Below are positions 7,803 to 17,055 of a stretch of 64,000 nucleotides of DNA, piece by piece. Location: the NCBI RefSeq assembly GCF_011043625.1, contig NZ_JAAKGT010000003.1, forward strand, positions 248,001 through 312,000, read 5' to 3'. The stretch is from Caulobacter sp. 602-2. GTDB taxonomy: Bacteria; Pseudomonadota; Alphaproteobacteria; Caulobacterales; Caulobacteraceae. Within the stretch, counting starts at the first letter, position 1, and every line of letters begins with the position of its first letter. The notes under the pieces are model-generated. The model was not told where the DNA came from. It saw nothing but the letters and a program-made list of their open reading frames with translations, and did not search any database. Both the position numbers and the translations under genes were made by a program.

Positions 7803-8651
7803 TCAGGCCCGGCCGAACAGCTTGCCCAGGAAGGAAGGCTTGGGCTTGGCCGCGGCGGGTCCGTCCACGAAGGTCAGCTGAAGGGCCGTGGTCGGCGCGT
7901 TGCGCTCGGTCCGGCTCGGGCCAAAGTCGCAGCGCAGCGTCTCGGCCCCACCCGACATGCCGATGGTCTGGCCCGACTGGATGATCGGCCCCATCGCCAG
8001 AAGGTAGTTCAGCACGCCGTTCAGCTGCTCGACGACCACTTCCTTGCTGCGTGGCGCATTCCAGAACTCCAGCTCGTAGCCCACGAAGGGAACCAGACCG
8101 CCGGTGCTCATCGAGACGTTCCCGTCGGTCAGGTCGTGCAGCGCGTTGAAGATCCAGAACATCAACGGCACCTGGCCGCGCGCCACGAAGCCCAGGTCCT
8201 GCATCACCGAGTCCGGCGTGAACAGCGTGCCGTTGACGCCGTTCCAGACCGCGCAGATGGACGGGTTGTCCCTGATGAGCATGGCCGCGATCACGGTGGA
8301 GACCTTGGCCCGCAGCACGGCCGCCTCCCAGCCTTCGGCCTGACCGCCGGCGATCACCCAGTGCGTGCGATGTGCGGCCGCGCGCTCGGCCTCGTCGTAC
8401 CACCAGGACCGGACCCTGGCCTCCTCGACCAGCACCGGCTTGAGCGGCAGGTCCAGGTTCATGACGGTCATGATCCCGCCGTGCGGCCCGCTGCAGATCA
8501 GGCCCAGCGTATCGGCCGTGGACACCGCATCATCGCCATCGAGCTCAGGCTGGGTATGCGTCCAGCTATGGGCCTCGTCGAGGCTGTTGAGCACCTCGAT
8601 CAGTTGGTTGGGCCGGAACGCCAGGGGACCGTCGACGAGCAAGGCGATCAT
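7803..8651 (-). CDS. DUF4261-like domain protein
   Basis: A 282-residue cytoplasmic protein. The C-terminal half shows GYELEFWNAP followed by a helix and NYLLAMGPIIQSGQTIGMSGGAETLRCDFGPSRTERNAPT in parts, the pattern I associate with DUF4261 (E-x-W-x-A-P ... G-x-x-x-x-x-G-x-T-I-G). The last 20 residues (KPKPSFLGKLFGRA) form a basic tail. It converges with the second EAL-like paralogue, with only four bases between the two stop codons. The biochemical function is unknown; some relatives occur near stress or secretion genes, which gives no firm clue here. Confidence 0.6.
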   Translation of the reverse strand: MIALLVDGPLAFRPNQLIEVLNSLDEAHSWTHTQPELDGDDAVSTADTLGLICSGPHGGIMTVMNLDLPLKPVLVEEARVRSWWYDEAERAAAHRTHWVIAGGQAEGWEAAVLRAKVSTVIAAMLIRDNPSICAVWNGVNGTLFTPDSVMQDLGFVARGQVPLMFWIFNALHDLTDGNVSMSTGGLVPFVGYELEFWNAPRSKEVVVEQLNGVLNYLLAMGPIIQSGQTIGMSGGAETLRCDFGPSRTERNAPTTALQLTFVDGPAAAKPKPSFLGKLFGRA

Positions 8652-8722
8652 TCAAGCGACTCCGGAAGCTGAAAACTCAACCCTCGGAATAGAAGTCGCC
8701 CCGCCGCGCGGTCAAGCCGAGC

Positions 8723-10663
8723 CTAGCGCCGCCCGAACAGCTTCTCGATGTCCGACAGCTTCAGCTCCACATAGGTCGGGCGGCCGTGGTTGCACTGGCC
8801 CGAGTGGGGCGTGGCCTCCATCTCGCGCAGCAGGGCGTTCATCTCGGCGGCGGCCAGGCGACGGCCGGCGCGGACGCTGCCGTGGCAGGCCATGGTCGAG
8901 CAGACCTCCTCCAGCCGCTCCTTCAGGGCCAGGGCCTGGCCGTTCTCGGCCAGGTCGTCGGCGATGTCGCGCACTAGGCCCGCGGCGTCGGCCTTGCCCA
9001 GCAGGGCCGGTGTCTCGCGCACCAGCACCGCGCCGGGGCCGAAGCTCTCCAAGACGAGGCCCAGGGTCGCCAGTTCGTCGGCGCGCGCCACCACCCGCTC
9101 GGCCTCGGCCGGGTCGAGCTCGACCACCTCAGGCAGCAGCAGGGTCTGGCGCGCCACGCCGCCGGCTTCCATCTCGTGCTTCATGCGCTCGTAGACCAGC
9201 CGCTCGTGGGCGGCGTGCTGGTCGACGATGACCACCCCGTCGCGGGTCTGCGAGACGATGTAGGTCTCGTGCACCTGGGCCCTCGCCGCGCCCAGCGGGA
9301 AGTCGATCGGGTCGAACGGCTGGGCCGGCGCCTGGTCCTGACCCGGATAGGCCACGGCAGGCGGGGCGTCATAGCCGCCATAGGCCGCCTCGCGCACGGC
9401 CTCGGCGACGCCGCCGCCAAAGCCCCCGCCCAGCGTCTGGTAGGCCTCTTCCGGGCGCGCCTCGTGACGGGCCGAGACCTCCGACAGGCCGGGCAGGTCC
9501 ATCGGCCGCTGGGTCGGCGGCGTCCAGCCGCCCTCGCGCCAAGCCGAGAAGCCGGCGGGCGACGGGCCCGGCTGATATCCCGGAAACACGCTCTGCGGCC
9601 GGATGCTATCCAGCGCCTGGGCCGCCGTGGTGGTCGAGGCCCGGTGGCCGGCCCCGGCCAGGGCGTGGCGCAGCGCCCCGACGATCAGGCCGCGCACCAG
9701 CGACGGATCACGGAAGCGCACCTCGGCCTTCGCGGGGTGCACGTTGATGTCGACCTCGGTCGGGTCGAGCGTGACATAGAGCGCCGCGCTGGGATGGCGG
9801 TCCCTGGCGAGAAAGTCGGCATAGGCCGCGCGCAGCGCGCCCTGCAGCAGGCGGTCGCGCACCGGGCGGTCGTTGACGAACAGGTACTGGTGGGCGGCGT
9901 TGCCGCGGTTGTAGGTCGGGAGACCCGCGAAGCCCGACAGCCGCACGCCGTCGCGGACCTGGTCGATCTCCAGCGCGTTGTCCTGGAAGTCGCGGCCGAG
10001 CACGGCGGCCAAGCGGGCCAGACGGCCTTGCGGGCCGGGATGCTCGGGCGGCAGGCGCAGGATGCGGCGCCCGTCGATGTCGAGGGAAAAGCCCACCGAC
10101 TCGTGGGCCATGGCCTGGCGCTTCAGTTCCTCGGTGATCGCCTGGGCCTCGGCGCGCTCGGACTTCATGAACTTCAGGCGCGCGGGCGTGGCGTAGAACA
10201 GGTCGCGCACCTCGATCCGCGTGCCGTGGTCGCCGGCGAAGGCGGCGGGCGCCACGTCGTCGACGCGGCCGCCCTCGACCAGGATCGACCAGGCCTCGCG
10301 CTGGCCCTTGGCGCGCGAGCTGATCTGCAGGCGCGCCACCGAGCCGATCGACGGCAGGGCCTCGCCCCGGAAGCCCATGGTGTGGATGCGCAGCAGGTCC
10401 CACAGCCCCTCGTCGTCGGGGGCCAGCTTGGAGGTGGCGTGGCGCTCGATGGCCACCGGCAGTTCCTCGGCGCTCATGCCGCAACCGTCGTCGGCGACCA
10501 TGATCCGCGTCAGGCCGCCGCCGTGGGCCTCGACCTCGATCCGAGCAGCGCCGGCGTCGATGGCGTTGTCGACCAGTTCCTTGATGGCGCTCGCGGGCCG
10601 CTCGACCACCTCGCCGGCGGCGATGCGGTTGACGGTCTCGGGCGGCAGGCGGCGGATCGGCAT
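8723..10663 (-). CDS. mutL: DNA mismatch repair endonuclease MutL
   Basis: A 646-residue mismatch-repair protein from ATG at 10663 ([19 protein letters not shown]); a 16-residue upstream extension is unlikely. The N-terminal GHKL ATPase shows [22 protein letters not shown] and [16 protein letters not shown] long proline-rich linker (about 330-455) leads to the C-terminal dimerisation/nuclease domain. That domain carries [12 protein letters not shown] near residue 481, the metal-binding DQHA-x2-E-x4-E motif, plus [12 protein letters not shown] and CNHGRP. The motif set predicts an active strand-nicking MutL, as in bacteria that lack MutH. Confidence 0.97.
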   Translation of the reverse strand: MPIRRLPPETVNRIAAGEVVERPASAIKELVDNAIDAGAARIEVEAHGGGLTRIMVADDGCGMSAEELPVAIERHATSKLAPDDEGLWDLLRIHTMGFRGEALPSIGSVARLQISSRAKGQREAWSILVEGGRVDDVAPAAFAGDHGTRIEVRDLFYATPARLKFMKSERAEAQAITEELKRQAMAHESVGFSLDIDGRRILRLPPEHPGPQGRLARLAAVLGRDFQDNALEIDQVRDGVRLSGFAGLPTYNRGNAAHQYLFVNDRPVRDRLLQGALRAAYADFLARDRHPSAALYVTLDPTEVDINVHPAKAEVRFRDPSLVRGLIVGALRHALAGAGHRASTTTAAQALDSIRPQSVFPGYQPGPSPAGFSAWREGGWTPPTQRPMDLPGLSEVSARHEARPEEAYQTLGGGFGGGVAEAVREAAYGGYDAPPAVAYPGQDQAPAQPFDPIDFPLGAARAQVHETYIVSQTRDGVVIVDQHAAHERLVYERMKHEMEAGGVARQTLLLPEVVELDPAEAERVVARADELATLGLVLESFGPGAVLVRETPALLGKADAAGLVRDIADDLAENGQALALKERLEEVCSTMACHGSVRAGRRLAAAEMNALLREMEATPHSGQCNHGRPTYVELKLSDIEKLFGRR

Positions 10664-10808
10664 CGAAATCGGACTTTCAGCGCAGCCGGGCAGCACAGGC
10701 GAGCTCTGCATTGCGGCGACTTAATTTGACCGCCCCGGTTGAGAACGGTTCAGCTTGCGGCGACCCGTCATCCTAGAACGATTCCAGACCCGCCGAGGAC
10801 GAGAGATA

Positions 10809-11813
10809 GTGATCCGTCGCGTAGCCGCAGCCCCCGCCCTGGCCCTCGGGGCCTTCCTTCTGGCGGCCGCCGCCGGTCCCGCCATGGCCCAGCAGGCGGT
10901 CGACGCCTCCGGCCCGATCGACCTCCAGCGGGTGGATCCCAACGAGAACCTGGTCGAGGAGCTGGTGGTCAACGCCCGCCTGCCCGGCCCGGCCTGGTGG
11001 AAGGTCAGCGACGCCGACACCACCGTCTACGTGCTGGGCGTGCCGGCCATGGTCCCCAGCGACACCAGGGCCGAGGAATCGGTGCTGCGTCGCCGCCTGG
11101 ACGGGGCCAACGTGCTGATCATGGGCCAGGAGGCCGACGTCAGCGTCGTTCGCCTGATCGCCCTGGCGATGGGCGGCCGCAAGCTGTTCGTTTCCGAGCA
11201 GCCGATGCGCCAGACCCTGCCGCCGGACCTGCGCCAGCGCCTGGAAGCGCGGCTGAACATGATGAAGCAGAAGCCGGAATCGGTGGACGACATCAAGCCC
11301 GCCTTCACCGGCTTCATGGTCGCCAACAGCCAGGACGGCAGCGTCTCGATCAGCGTGGGCGGCGTCACCGACCGCATCCGCGACATCGCCAAGAGCCGCG
11401 ACCTCGCCAAGCGCCCTCGCATCCAGAACCTGCCGGGCTACAGCCTGGCCGACGCCATCAAGGCGCTGGCGACCGCGCCCCAGCCGCTGCAGCTTCTCTG
11501 CCTCGACGCCGGCCTGAACCAGGCCGAAAGCGGCCAGGGCGGGATCAAGGACACCGCCCGGCGCTGGGCCGACGGCCAGGTGCGCGACGTGGTCGCCGCC
11601 GATCGCGGCTTCCAGCGCTGCCTGGACTCGACGCCCTCGATCGCCCGCGAGCTTCGCGAGGGCCGCGACGATGCGGTCAAGGCGATCGAGGTCGCCCTGA
11701 AAAAGCCCGGAAAGGCGGTTGCCGTCATCGAACTTCGTTCTCTGCTGGCGCGGGACGGCGTCCTGGACCAGCTGCGGGCCAAGGGGTTCAAAGTCACGAC
11801 GCCCGACGAATGA
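10809..11813 (+). CDS. Secreted TraB/GumN-like protein, tandem copy 1
   Basis: A 334-residue exported protein. The start is GTG at 10809, preceded by GGACGAGAGA; a TTG at 10755 would put 18 residues ahead of the signal peptide. The signal peptide ends near AGPAMAQQ. A short motif NLVEELVVNARLPGPAWWKV leads into DTTVYVLGVP, the first strand of the TraB/GumN fold. In active family members this strand ends in G-x-x-H; here the His is absent (LGVPAMV). The second G-x-x-H near the C-terminus is replaced by AVIELRSL. It is therefore probably non-catalytic. Copy 2 follows 32 bp downstream. Confidence 0.78.
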   Translation: MIRRVAAAPALALGAFLLAAAAGPAMAQQAVDASGPIDLQRVDPNENLVEELVVNARLPGPAWWKVSDADTTVYVLGVPAMVPSDTRAEESVLRRRLDGANVLIMGQEADVSVVRLIALAMGGRKLFVSEQPMRQTLPPDLRQRLEARLNMMKQKPESVDDIKPAFTGFMVANSQDGSVSISVGGVTDRIRDIAKSRDLAKRPRIQNLPGYSLADAIKALATAPQPLQLLCLDAGLNQAESGQGGIKDTARRWADGQVRDVVAADRGFQRCLDSTPSIARELREGRDDAVKAIEVALKKPGKAVAVIELRSLLARDGVLDQLRAKGFKVTTPDE

Positions 11814-11845
11814 CCGGGCGGCGTCGGCCAGGGGGAAATCACATC

Positions 11846-12805
11846 GTGCGCACACGCTTCGCGGCGATCGCCGCCCTGGCGGTCCTGACGGCCGCCCCGC
11901 TGGCCCGCGCCCAGGGCGCCGAGCAACCGATCGACGATCCCGAGGCCAACGTCGTCGAGGAACTGGTGGTCAACGCCAGGCTGCCGGGCCCCGCCTGGTG
12001 GAAGGTCAGCGACGGCGACACCACGGTCTACATCCTGGGCGTTCCCGGCGCGGTTCCAAAGGGCATGACCTGGGACACCTCGGTGCTGGAGCGGCGGCTG
12101 GACGGGGCCTTCGCCGTCATCACCCCGCCTGTCGCCCGGGCAGGCCTGACCGACCTGCCGGCCCTGCTGTCGATGCGCAGCAAGCTCAAGGCCGAGCGTC
12201 CGCTGGAGCAGGTCGCGCCGGACCTCGCCCCGCGCATGGCCAGGGCCTGGGCCGCGACGGGCCAGAAGGGCGACGGCTGGAAGGACTGGAAGCCGCTGGG
12301 CGCGGGCCTGCTGCTGGCGGGCAACGCGCAGAAGGCGAGCGGCCTGACCGGCCAGGAGCCCGACAAGACGATCCAGAAGCTGGCTCGCAAGCACAGGGTC
12401 AAGTCGCGGCCGGCCGCCGTCTACAAGGCCATGCCGATGATCAAGACCCTGGTGAAGCAGCACTCCGAGGAGGCGGGCCTGATCTGCCTGGAAGGCGTGC
12501 TCGACGAGGTCGAAGCCGGGCCCGAGCCGGTGCGCAAGGCGGCGCGCGCCTGGGCCGACGGCGACGTGCGCGCCGCCGTCCACGCCCCGCGCGAGGGCCA
12601 GCGCTGCGTCATGGCCCTGCCCGGCATGGCCGAGGAGTTCCGCCGGATGTCGGCCGCCCAGGTCGAGGCGGTGTCCCAGGCCATGAAGACCCCCGGCAAG
12701 GCGGTGGCGGTGTTCTCGCTGCGCGGCCTGGTGGTCGAGGACGGCGTGCTGGACAAGCTGCGGGCGCGCGGCTTCAAGGTCACCACGCCCGACAGCGCCA
12801 ACTAG
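11846..12805 (+). CDS. Secreted TraB/GumN-like protein, tandem copy 2
   Basis: A 319-residue paralogue of the previous gene. It starts at GTG 11846 behind AGGGGGAAA. The signal peptide is followed by VVEELVVNARLPGPAWWKVS, nearly identical to copy 1, then DTTVYILGVPGAV and the same loss of the first G-x-x-H histidine. The C-terminal pair GKAVAVFSLRGLVVEDGVLDKL matches the family's final strand-helix but has SLRGL where GAGHL is usual. Its middle section diverges strongly from copy 1, which suggests different ligands. Its stop codon overlaps the stop of the convergent protease gene by two to three bases. Confidence 0.8.
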   Translation: MRTRFAAIAALAVLTAAPLARAQGAEQPIDDPEANVVEELVVNARLPGPAWWKVSDGDTTVYILGVPGAVPKGMTWDTSVLERRLDGAFAVITPPVARAGLTDLPALLSMRSKLKAERPLEQVAPDLAPRMARAWAATGQKGDGWKDWKPLGAGLLLAGNAQKASGLTGQEPDKTIQKLARKHRVKSRPAAVYKAMPMIKTLVKQHSEEAGLICLEGVLDEVEAGPEPVRKAARAWADGDVRAAVHAPREGQRCVMALPGMAEEFRRMSAAQVEAVSQAMKTPGKAVAVFSLRGLVVEDGVLDKLRARGFKVTTPDSAN

Positions 12806-13881
12806 CCGCCCCTGCGCCTGAGGCGGGGCGTGATCGTCGCCGACATCAGTCGCCCCTCGCGGATCAGGGTGAAGGGCGTGGGCACGTCGATGCAGGCGTG
12901 GTCCAGCGCGCGCAGCAGGTCGTCCAGGCCCGTCAGCGGCCGCTCGCCCGCCTTGACCAGCAGGTCGCCGGCCCGCACGCCGGCCTTGGCGGCGGGACCG
13001 CCCGGGTCGGCCTGGGCGACGAACACCGCATAGCCCTGGGTCACCCCGGTCGAGCGCGCCAGCAGCGGCGGCAGCGGGGCCTGCTGGGCGACGACGCCGA
13101 TCGAGGCGCGCCGCACCTGGCCGTGGGCCAGAAGCTCGCCGATCACGAAGCGTGCGGTGTTGGCGGCCACGGCGAAGCACAGGCCCGGATAGCCGGCGAT
13201 GACGGCGGTGGCCACGCCCACCACCTCGCCGTTCGAGGCCACCAGGGGCCCGCCGCTGTTGCCGGGATTGAGCGCGGCGTCGGTCTGGATCAGGTCTTCG
13301 ATCAGCCGGCCGCGCTCGCCGCGCAGGCTGCGGCCGAGGGCCGAGACGACGCCGGTGGTCACCGTCGCCTCGAAGCCCAGCGGCGCGCCGATGGCGATGA
13401 CCAGCTGGCCGCGGCGCAGGGCCTTGGAGTTCCCCAGCCGCACGAGCGGCAGGTCGACGGCCTGGTCGATCTTCAGCAAGGCCAGATCCGTGTCGGGATC
13501 ATCGCCCACGCAGCGCGCCGTCAGGCTGCGCCCCTCGGCGGTGATCACGACAAAACGGCGCGCGCCCTGCACCACGTGGCTGTTGGTCAGGACGATCCCG
13601 CCCTCGGCCACCACGAAGCCCGAGCCCACGCCCTGCACATTGGCGTCGTCCAGCATCGGATGGATGCGCAGGACGCTGGGCCCGACCGTCTCGACGGCGC
13701 GGACCACGGCGTTGGAATAGGCGTCCAGCAGGTCGCCCTCGTCGACGCGCGGCGGCGCGGGCGGCGGCGTCCCGGCGTCGAACACGAACTGGGCCTCGGC
13801 CGGCCAGGCCAGGATCTCGCGCGCCCGCATCGGACGCGGGCGCCTGGCCCTCGCGAACAGTTCGTACTTGCGCGCCTTCAT
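12802..13881 (-). CDS. HtrA/Deg-like serine protease without export signal
   Basis: A 359-residue S1C protease with one PDZ domain. ATG at 13881 (MKARKYELFARARR) is preferred to a TTG at 13950. The catalytic triad is clear: His in VLTNSHVV, Asp in DPDTDLALLKID and Ser in DAALNPGNSGGPLV. The PDZ domain follows (about residues 255-345, AKAGVRAGDLLVKAGERPL). The N-terminus is basic and lacks a hydrophobic signal or membrane anchor. This is unusual, since Deg proteases normally work in the periplasm; the protein may be cytoplasmic or use another route. Confidence 0.87.
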   Translation of the reverse strand: MKARKYELFARARRPRPMRAREILAWPAEAQFVFDAGTPPPAPPRVDEGDLLDAYSNAVVRAVETVGPSVLRIHPMLDDANVQGVGSGFVVAEGGIVLTNSHVVQGARRFVVITAEGRSLTARCVGDDPDTDLALLKIDQAVDLPLVRLGNSKALRRGQLVIAIGAPLGFEATVTTGVVSALGRSLRGERGRLIEDLIQTDAALNPGNSGGPLVASNGEVVGVATAVIAGYPGLCFAVAANTARFVIGELLAHGQVRRASIGVVAQQAPLPPLLARSTGVTQGYAVFVAQADPGGPAAKAGVRAGDLLVKAGERPLTGLDDLLRALDHACIDVPTPFTLIREGRLMSATITPRLRRRGG

Positions 13882-13961
13882 CCCCCGCCCCCCGACGGCA
13901 ACCGGCGGCGACCGCCGGGGGAGAAGGTTAACGACGGCGGCGCGCGCCAATCAAGCCCGGC

Positions 13962-14999
13962 TCAGCGCGGAGCCTGGGCGATCGTCGTGGGAGCGATGGA
14001 CGACGGCGCCACGCTGGCGACCGGGATCACGAAGCCCGCCGGCCGGGGCGGCGGCGAAGGCGGCGCGACCGCCGGCGAGGACAGGCTGGCGCCGGCCGCA
14101 TCGTTGACGCACTGGGCGGTGTCGATCATCGCATGCTGGCCCAGGCAGAAGACGTCCTCGTAGTGCGGACCGGCGACGGCCAGGCACTGATAGAGGTTCA
14201 GCTTGGCGATCTTCATGCAGAAGTTCGCCTTCTTCTCGCTCAGCACCGGGGCCAGGCGGGCCACGTCGGCGTCGCCCGCCGCGTCCAGCACGGCCAGGGC
14301 CGCCAGGGCCGCCGACCGCACCGTCACCGGCGTGAACACCCGGCCGCCCTCGGCGAAGCCGCCGCCCGCGCCGGTGGCCGCCTGGATCAGGCGTCCGGCG
14401 TCGTCCTGGCCCGGCGCGAAGACCGTCGTCGACAGTTGCTTGACCCGCGCCAGGCGCCCGGCGTTGTCGGCCACCGCGCCCTTCGACCAGGTCTCGCGCT
14501 GGATGTCGTAGGCCGACTGCTTGACCGCCTTGCCGGCCACGGCCAGCGGCGCGCCGCGCCCCTGCAGGGCCAGTTGCGCCCGGGCGGCGGCAAGGCCCAC
14601 GCCCTCGATCTCGACCACGCTCTCGGGCGAGGCCAGCAGGCGCTCGACCAGCGCCTCGCGCGAGGTCTGGCGGGCCGCCTCGCGCACGCCGTCGATGAAG
14701 GCCGGCTCCTGCAGCGCCGCGATGGCGCCATAGGCGATCATGCCCGTTTCCAGTTGGTCGGCCTTGTAGGCGGCGCCGGCGACCAGCGCCCTGGCCACCC
14801 CTTCGCCGTTGGTGAACACGGCCGGCGAGATCGAGCCTGCTCCCCGCGTATAGGTTTCGAAGGCGCTGGCCGCGGCCACGACCTCCTGCGCCAGGCTGAC
14901 GCCCGGCGCTTCACGCTCCTGGCGAGCGCTCGCCAGTCCGCCCACGGCCAGGGCGACGACCGCCGCTCCCGCCACCATCCAATGCTTGTTCCACGCCAT
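13962..14999 (-). CDS. Exported protein of unknown function
   Basis: A 345-residue protein with a clear signal peptide (MAWNKHWMVAGAAVVALAVG, cleaved near ASA-RQ). The mature part is largely helical and Ala-rich. A cluster of four cysteines lies near residues 265-305 (NFCMKIAKLNLYQCLAVAGP, VFCLGQHAM, TAQCVNDAAG), probably forming two disulfides. The last 45 residues are Pro/Ser/Ala-rich and probably disordered. I do not recognise a family, although the Cys-containing end resembles proteins annotated as hypothetical across Caulobacterales. It has its own upstream region shared divergently with ogt. Confidence 0.7.
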   Translation of the reverse strand: MAWNKHWMVAGAAVVALAVGGLASARQEREAPGVSLAQEVVAAASAFETYTRGAGSISPAVFTNGEGVARALVAGAAYKADQLETGMIAYGAIAALQEPAFIDGVREAARQTSREALVERLLASPESVVEIEGVGLAAARAQLALQGRGAPLAVAGKAVKQSAYDIQRETWSKGAVADNAGRLARVKQLSTTVFAPGQDDAGRLIQAATGAGGGFAEGGRVFTPVTVRSAALAALAVLDAAGDADVARLAPVLSEKKANFCMKIAKLNLYQCLAVAGPHYEDVFCLGQHAMIDTAQCVNDAAGASLSSPAVAPPSPPPRPAGFVIPVASVAPSSIAPTTIAQAPR

Positions 15000-15300
15000 G
15001 CCCGAAAGCCTCCCGACTACGGGCGTATTGGGCGGCGAACGCGGTTGCCGAGATCATAATCGCGATGGCGAATCGGCCATTAACTTTCATGTATTCGCCT
15101 AATTTTCATGCGCATAATGTCGCACCTGGAACGGCCAAGCTCACTTAAGTCTGAGATACGACAAATTCAATCGGCATTGTGTCGACAACTCAACTCTTTA
15201 GAACACATACGATCCGCACCCAGATCGCGAACTCTACAATAATGACCACCTCCGCAAGAAACGGGCGGACGGCGAATGCGGCTCGCCGCATAGTGTCGGC
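15000..15300. promoter_or_regulatory. Divergent intergenic region
   Basis: 301 bp between the exported unknown protein and ogt, AT-richer than its flanks. TTTCATG occurs twice, 19 bp apart (start to start), in the stretch around 15085-15111. The first copy follows CCATTAAC. It should contain the promoters for both flanking genes. I found no clear terminator, RNA gene or overlooked ORF. Confidence 0.4.
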
Positions 15301-15828
15301 ATGCCGACTCCCGCCCCCGTTCGCCTGTTCCTGGACCGCACGCCCAGCCCCATCGGCCAGGTGCTGCTGGTCTGCGATGAGGAGGGGCGGCTGCGGGCGG
15401 TCGACTTCCACGACTTCGAGCCGCGGATGCTGCGCCTGCTGCGACTGCATTACGGAGAGGCCGTGCTCCAGCCGGGCGCGGCGCCGGCCACGACCCGGTC
15501 GGCCCTGGCGGCCTATTTCGACGGAGACCTGGCGGCGCTGGCCGCCATCCCCTGGGCGACCGGCGGCACCGCCTTCCAGCAGGCGGTGTGGCGCGCCCTC
15601 TGCAATGTCGCGCCCGGAACCACCCTGACCTATTCGGGACTGGCCGCGCGCATCGGCAAGCCGGCGGCGGTGCGCGCCGTCGGGGCCGCCAACGGCGCCA
15701 ATCCGCTCAGCATCGTCGTGCCCTGCCACCGCCTGGTCGGCGCGGACGGCGCCCTCACCGGCTACGGCGGAGGCGTCGAGCGCAAGGCCTGGCTGCTAGC
15801 TCACGAGGGGGCGCGAGCGCGCGACTGA
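15301..15828 (+). CDS. ogt: Methylated-DNA--protein-cysteine methyltransferase
   Basis: A 175-residue suicide repair enzyme that removes methyl groups from O6-methylguanine. The acceptor site is IVVPCHRLVGADGALTGYGG, with the acceptor Cys in PCHR near residue 142. The helix-turn-helix-like DNA-binding segment RALCNVAPGTTLTYSGLAAR and the N-terminal RNase H-like domain are both present. No Ada-type regulatory domain is fused, so this is the Ogt class. Its last 33 bases overlap the 3' end of the convergent thioredoxin gene. Confidence 0.93.
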   Translation: MPTPAPVRLFLDRTPSPIGQVLLVCDEEGRLRAVDFHDFEPRMLRLLRLHYGEAVLQPGAAPATTRSALAAYFDGDLAALAAIPWATGGTAFQQAVWRALCNVAPGTTLTYSGLAARIGKPAAVRAVGAANGANPLSIVVPCHRLVGADGALTGYGGGVERKAWLLAHEGARARD

Positions 15829-16551
15829 GCCGCCGCCCGCGATCTCGCCGCGCGCCAGCGCCTTCATCAGCGCCTCGCCGTCGGGCGCCGCCCACAGGGT
15901 GCCGACCTTGGCGACGTCGGCGGCCGTGACCTTGCCGCCCTCGCCCGTGCCCGACACCATGCCGTTCATCGGCGCGCCGAACTGGCGAGCCAGCACCTGC
16001 CCGTCGGCGGCCACCAGCAGGTTGCAGGGCAGCCCCGGGCGAGCCGGGCCGTTCGGCGTCTCGCGCATGCTCAGCGCCTGGAACAGGCCCTTGGAGTCGG
16101 TCCCGCGGTCGATCACCGGCGCGAAGACGCCCGCCTTGTGCTTCTTCAGCAGGAAGCCCGCCTCGGCGGCCGTGATCGGCTCGCGCGGCGCGGTCAGGAT
16201 CGGCAGGATGCGAAAGCGCGGACCGCCGAACTTCTCCTGCAGCATCGCAAGATCGCCCAGTTCATGCAGGCACGGCGCGCACCACGGCGCCCACAGCGAC
16301 ACCAGGGTCAGGCCCGGCTGCAGCTTCAGCGGCGCGACGCCCTCGCGGCGCTCGACCTTCAGCGCCGGAACGGCGAGACCTTGCGGCGGCTCGCGAAAAG
16401 CCCGGGCCATGCGGTTGCCGCGCAAGGCCGGCGTGTCGAACACCTTGGCCGGATCGCCCAGCACCGGAATCCTCGTCTGCGCCCCGGCCGCGCCGGCGCC
16501 CGCCAGGGCGGCCGCACCGGCCATCGCCCCACGCCTCGTCCACGTCGTCAT
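15796..16551 (-). CDS. TlpA-like exported thioredoxin-fold protein
   Basis: A 251-residue protein from ATG at 16551. The N-terminus TWTRRGAMAGAAALAGAGAA resembles a twin-arginine signal (RR then a small-residue hydrophobic run). The redox site is SLWAPWCAPCLHELGDLAML near residue 95, i.e. W-C-A-P-C followed by the helix. The thioredoxin fold continues with a cis-Pro region, PCNLLVAADGQVLARQFG. Such TlpA/ResA relatives reduce disulfides in periplasmic proteins, often for cytochrome maturation; the partner is not evident. The 3' end overlaps ogt. Confidence 0.8.
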   Translation of the reverse strand: MTTWTRRGAMAGAAALAGAGAAGAQTRIPVLGDPAKVFDTPALRGNRMARAFREPPQGLAVPALKVERREGVAPLKLQPGLTLVSLWAPWCAPCLHELGDLAMLQEKFGGPRFRILPILTAPREPITAAEAGFLLKKHKAGVFAPVIDRGTDSKGLFQALSMRETPNGPARPGLPCNLLVAADGQVLARQFGAPMNGMVSGTGEGGKVTAADVAKVGTLWAAPDGEALMKALARGEIAGGGSVARSRPLVS

Positions 16552-16620
16552 CCCGCCCTCCGTCGCTGAAACCCTGCGGGACAATCTTGGGTCGAACGGC
16601 GGCGCTTTTGCGGCGAAGCT

Positions 16621-17055
16621 TCAGACCAGCATGCTGCCGCCGATGCGATGCAGCGGCAGGCTGCCCTCGTTGAAGAACGGCAGGGCCAGCGTGACCCCCA
16701 TCAGCAGGTTGAGGAACACGCTGCCGTAATTGAAGCGGCCGCCGGCCTTCTGCAGCAGCATCGAGACCAGCCGCCCGAAGGCCGCGCCGAACCAGGCGAT
16801 GGCCAGGACCAGCGCCATGGCCGCCCCGGCGCTGGACTGCCAGCCCAGGAACAGCGCCGCCGCCCCGTGCGAGGCGATCAGCAGGCCGCCGAAGGCCCGC
16901 CCCTCGGTGACGGCGTTGACGCCGCCGTCCTGGTCGCTCTTCAGGCCCGCCAGGCCCAGCATCGAGTCCGGCCGCGCCAGCACCAGCCCGCCCAGCACGC
17001 CGCCGATGACGCAGGCGATCACGGCCAGGATCAGCGACAGGGCGTAGCTCGACAT
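16621..17055 (-). CDS. DUF4345-like four-helix membrane protein
   Basis: A 144-residue integral membrane protein with about four hydrophobic helices (near 5-27, 52-72, 76-97 and 112-128). The layout VTEGRAFGGLLIASHGAAALFL between the first two helices, with conserved Glu and Arg, fits the DUF4345 type. The function of this family is unknown. Its ATG directly abuts the stop of the upstream VOC gene (17055/17056), so the two are translationally coupled or at least co-transcribed. Confidence 0.66.
   Translation of the reverse strand: MSSYALSLILAVIACVIGGVLGGLVLARPDSMLGLAGLKSDQDGGVNAVTEGRAFGGLLIASHGAAALFLGWQSSAGAAMALVLAIAWFGAAFGRLVSMLLQKAGGRFNYGSVFLNLLMGVTLALPFFNEGSLPLHRIGGSMLV

Noticed and set aside
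10739..12805. 688-residue reading that would fuse both TraB-like genes
   Set aside because: Its first half is an out-of-frame translation of copy 1; the real copy 2 begins at the GTG with its own Shine-Dalgarno and signal peptide at 11846.
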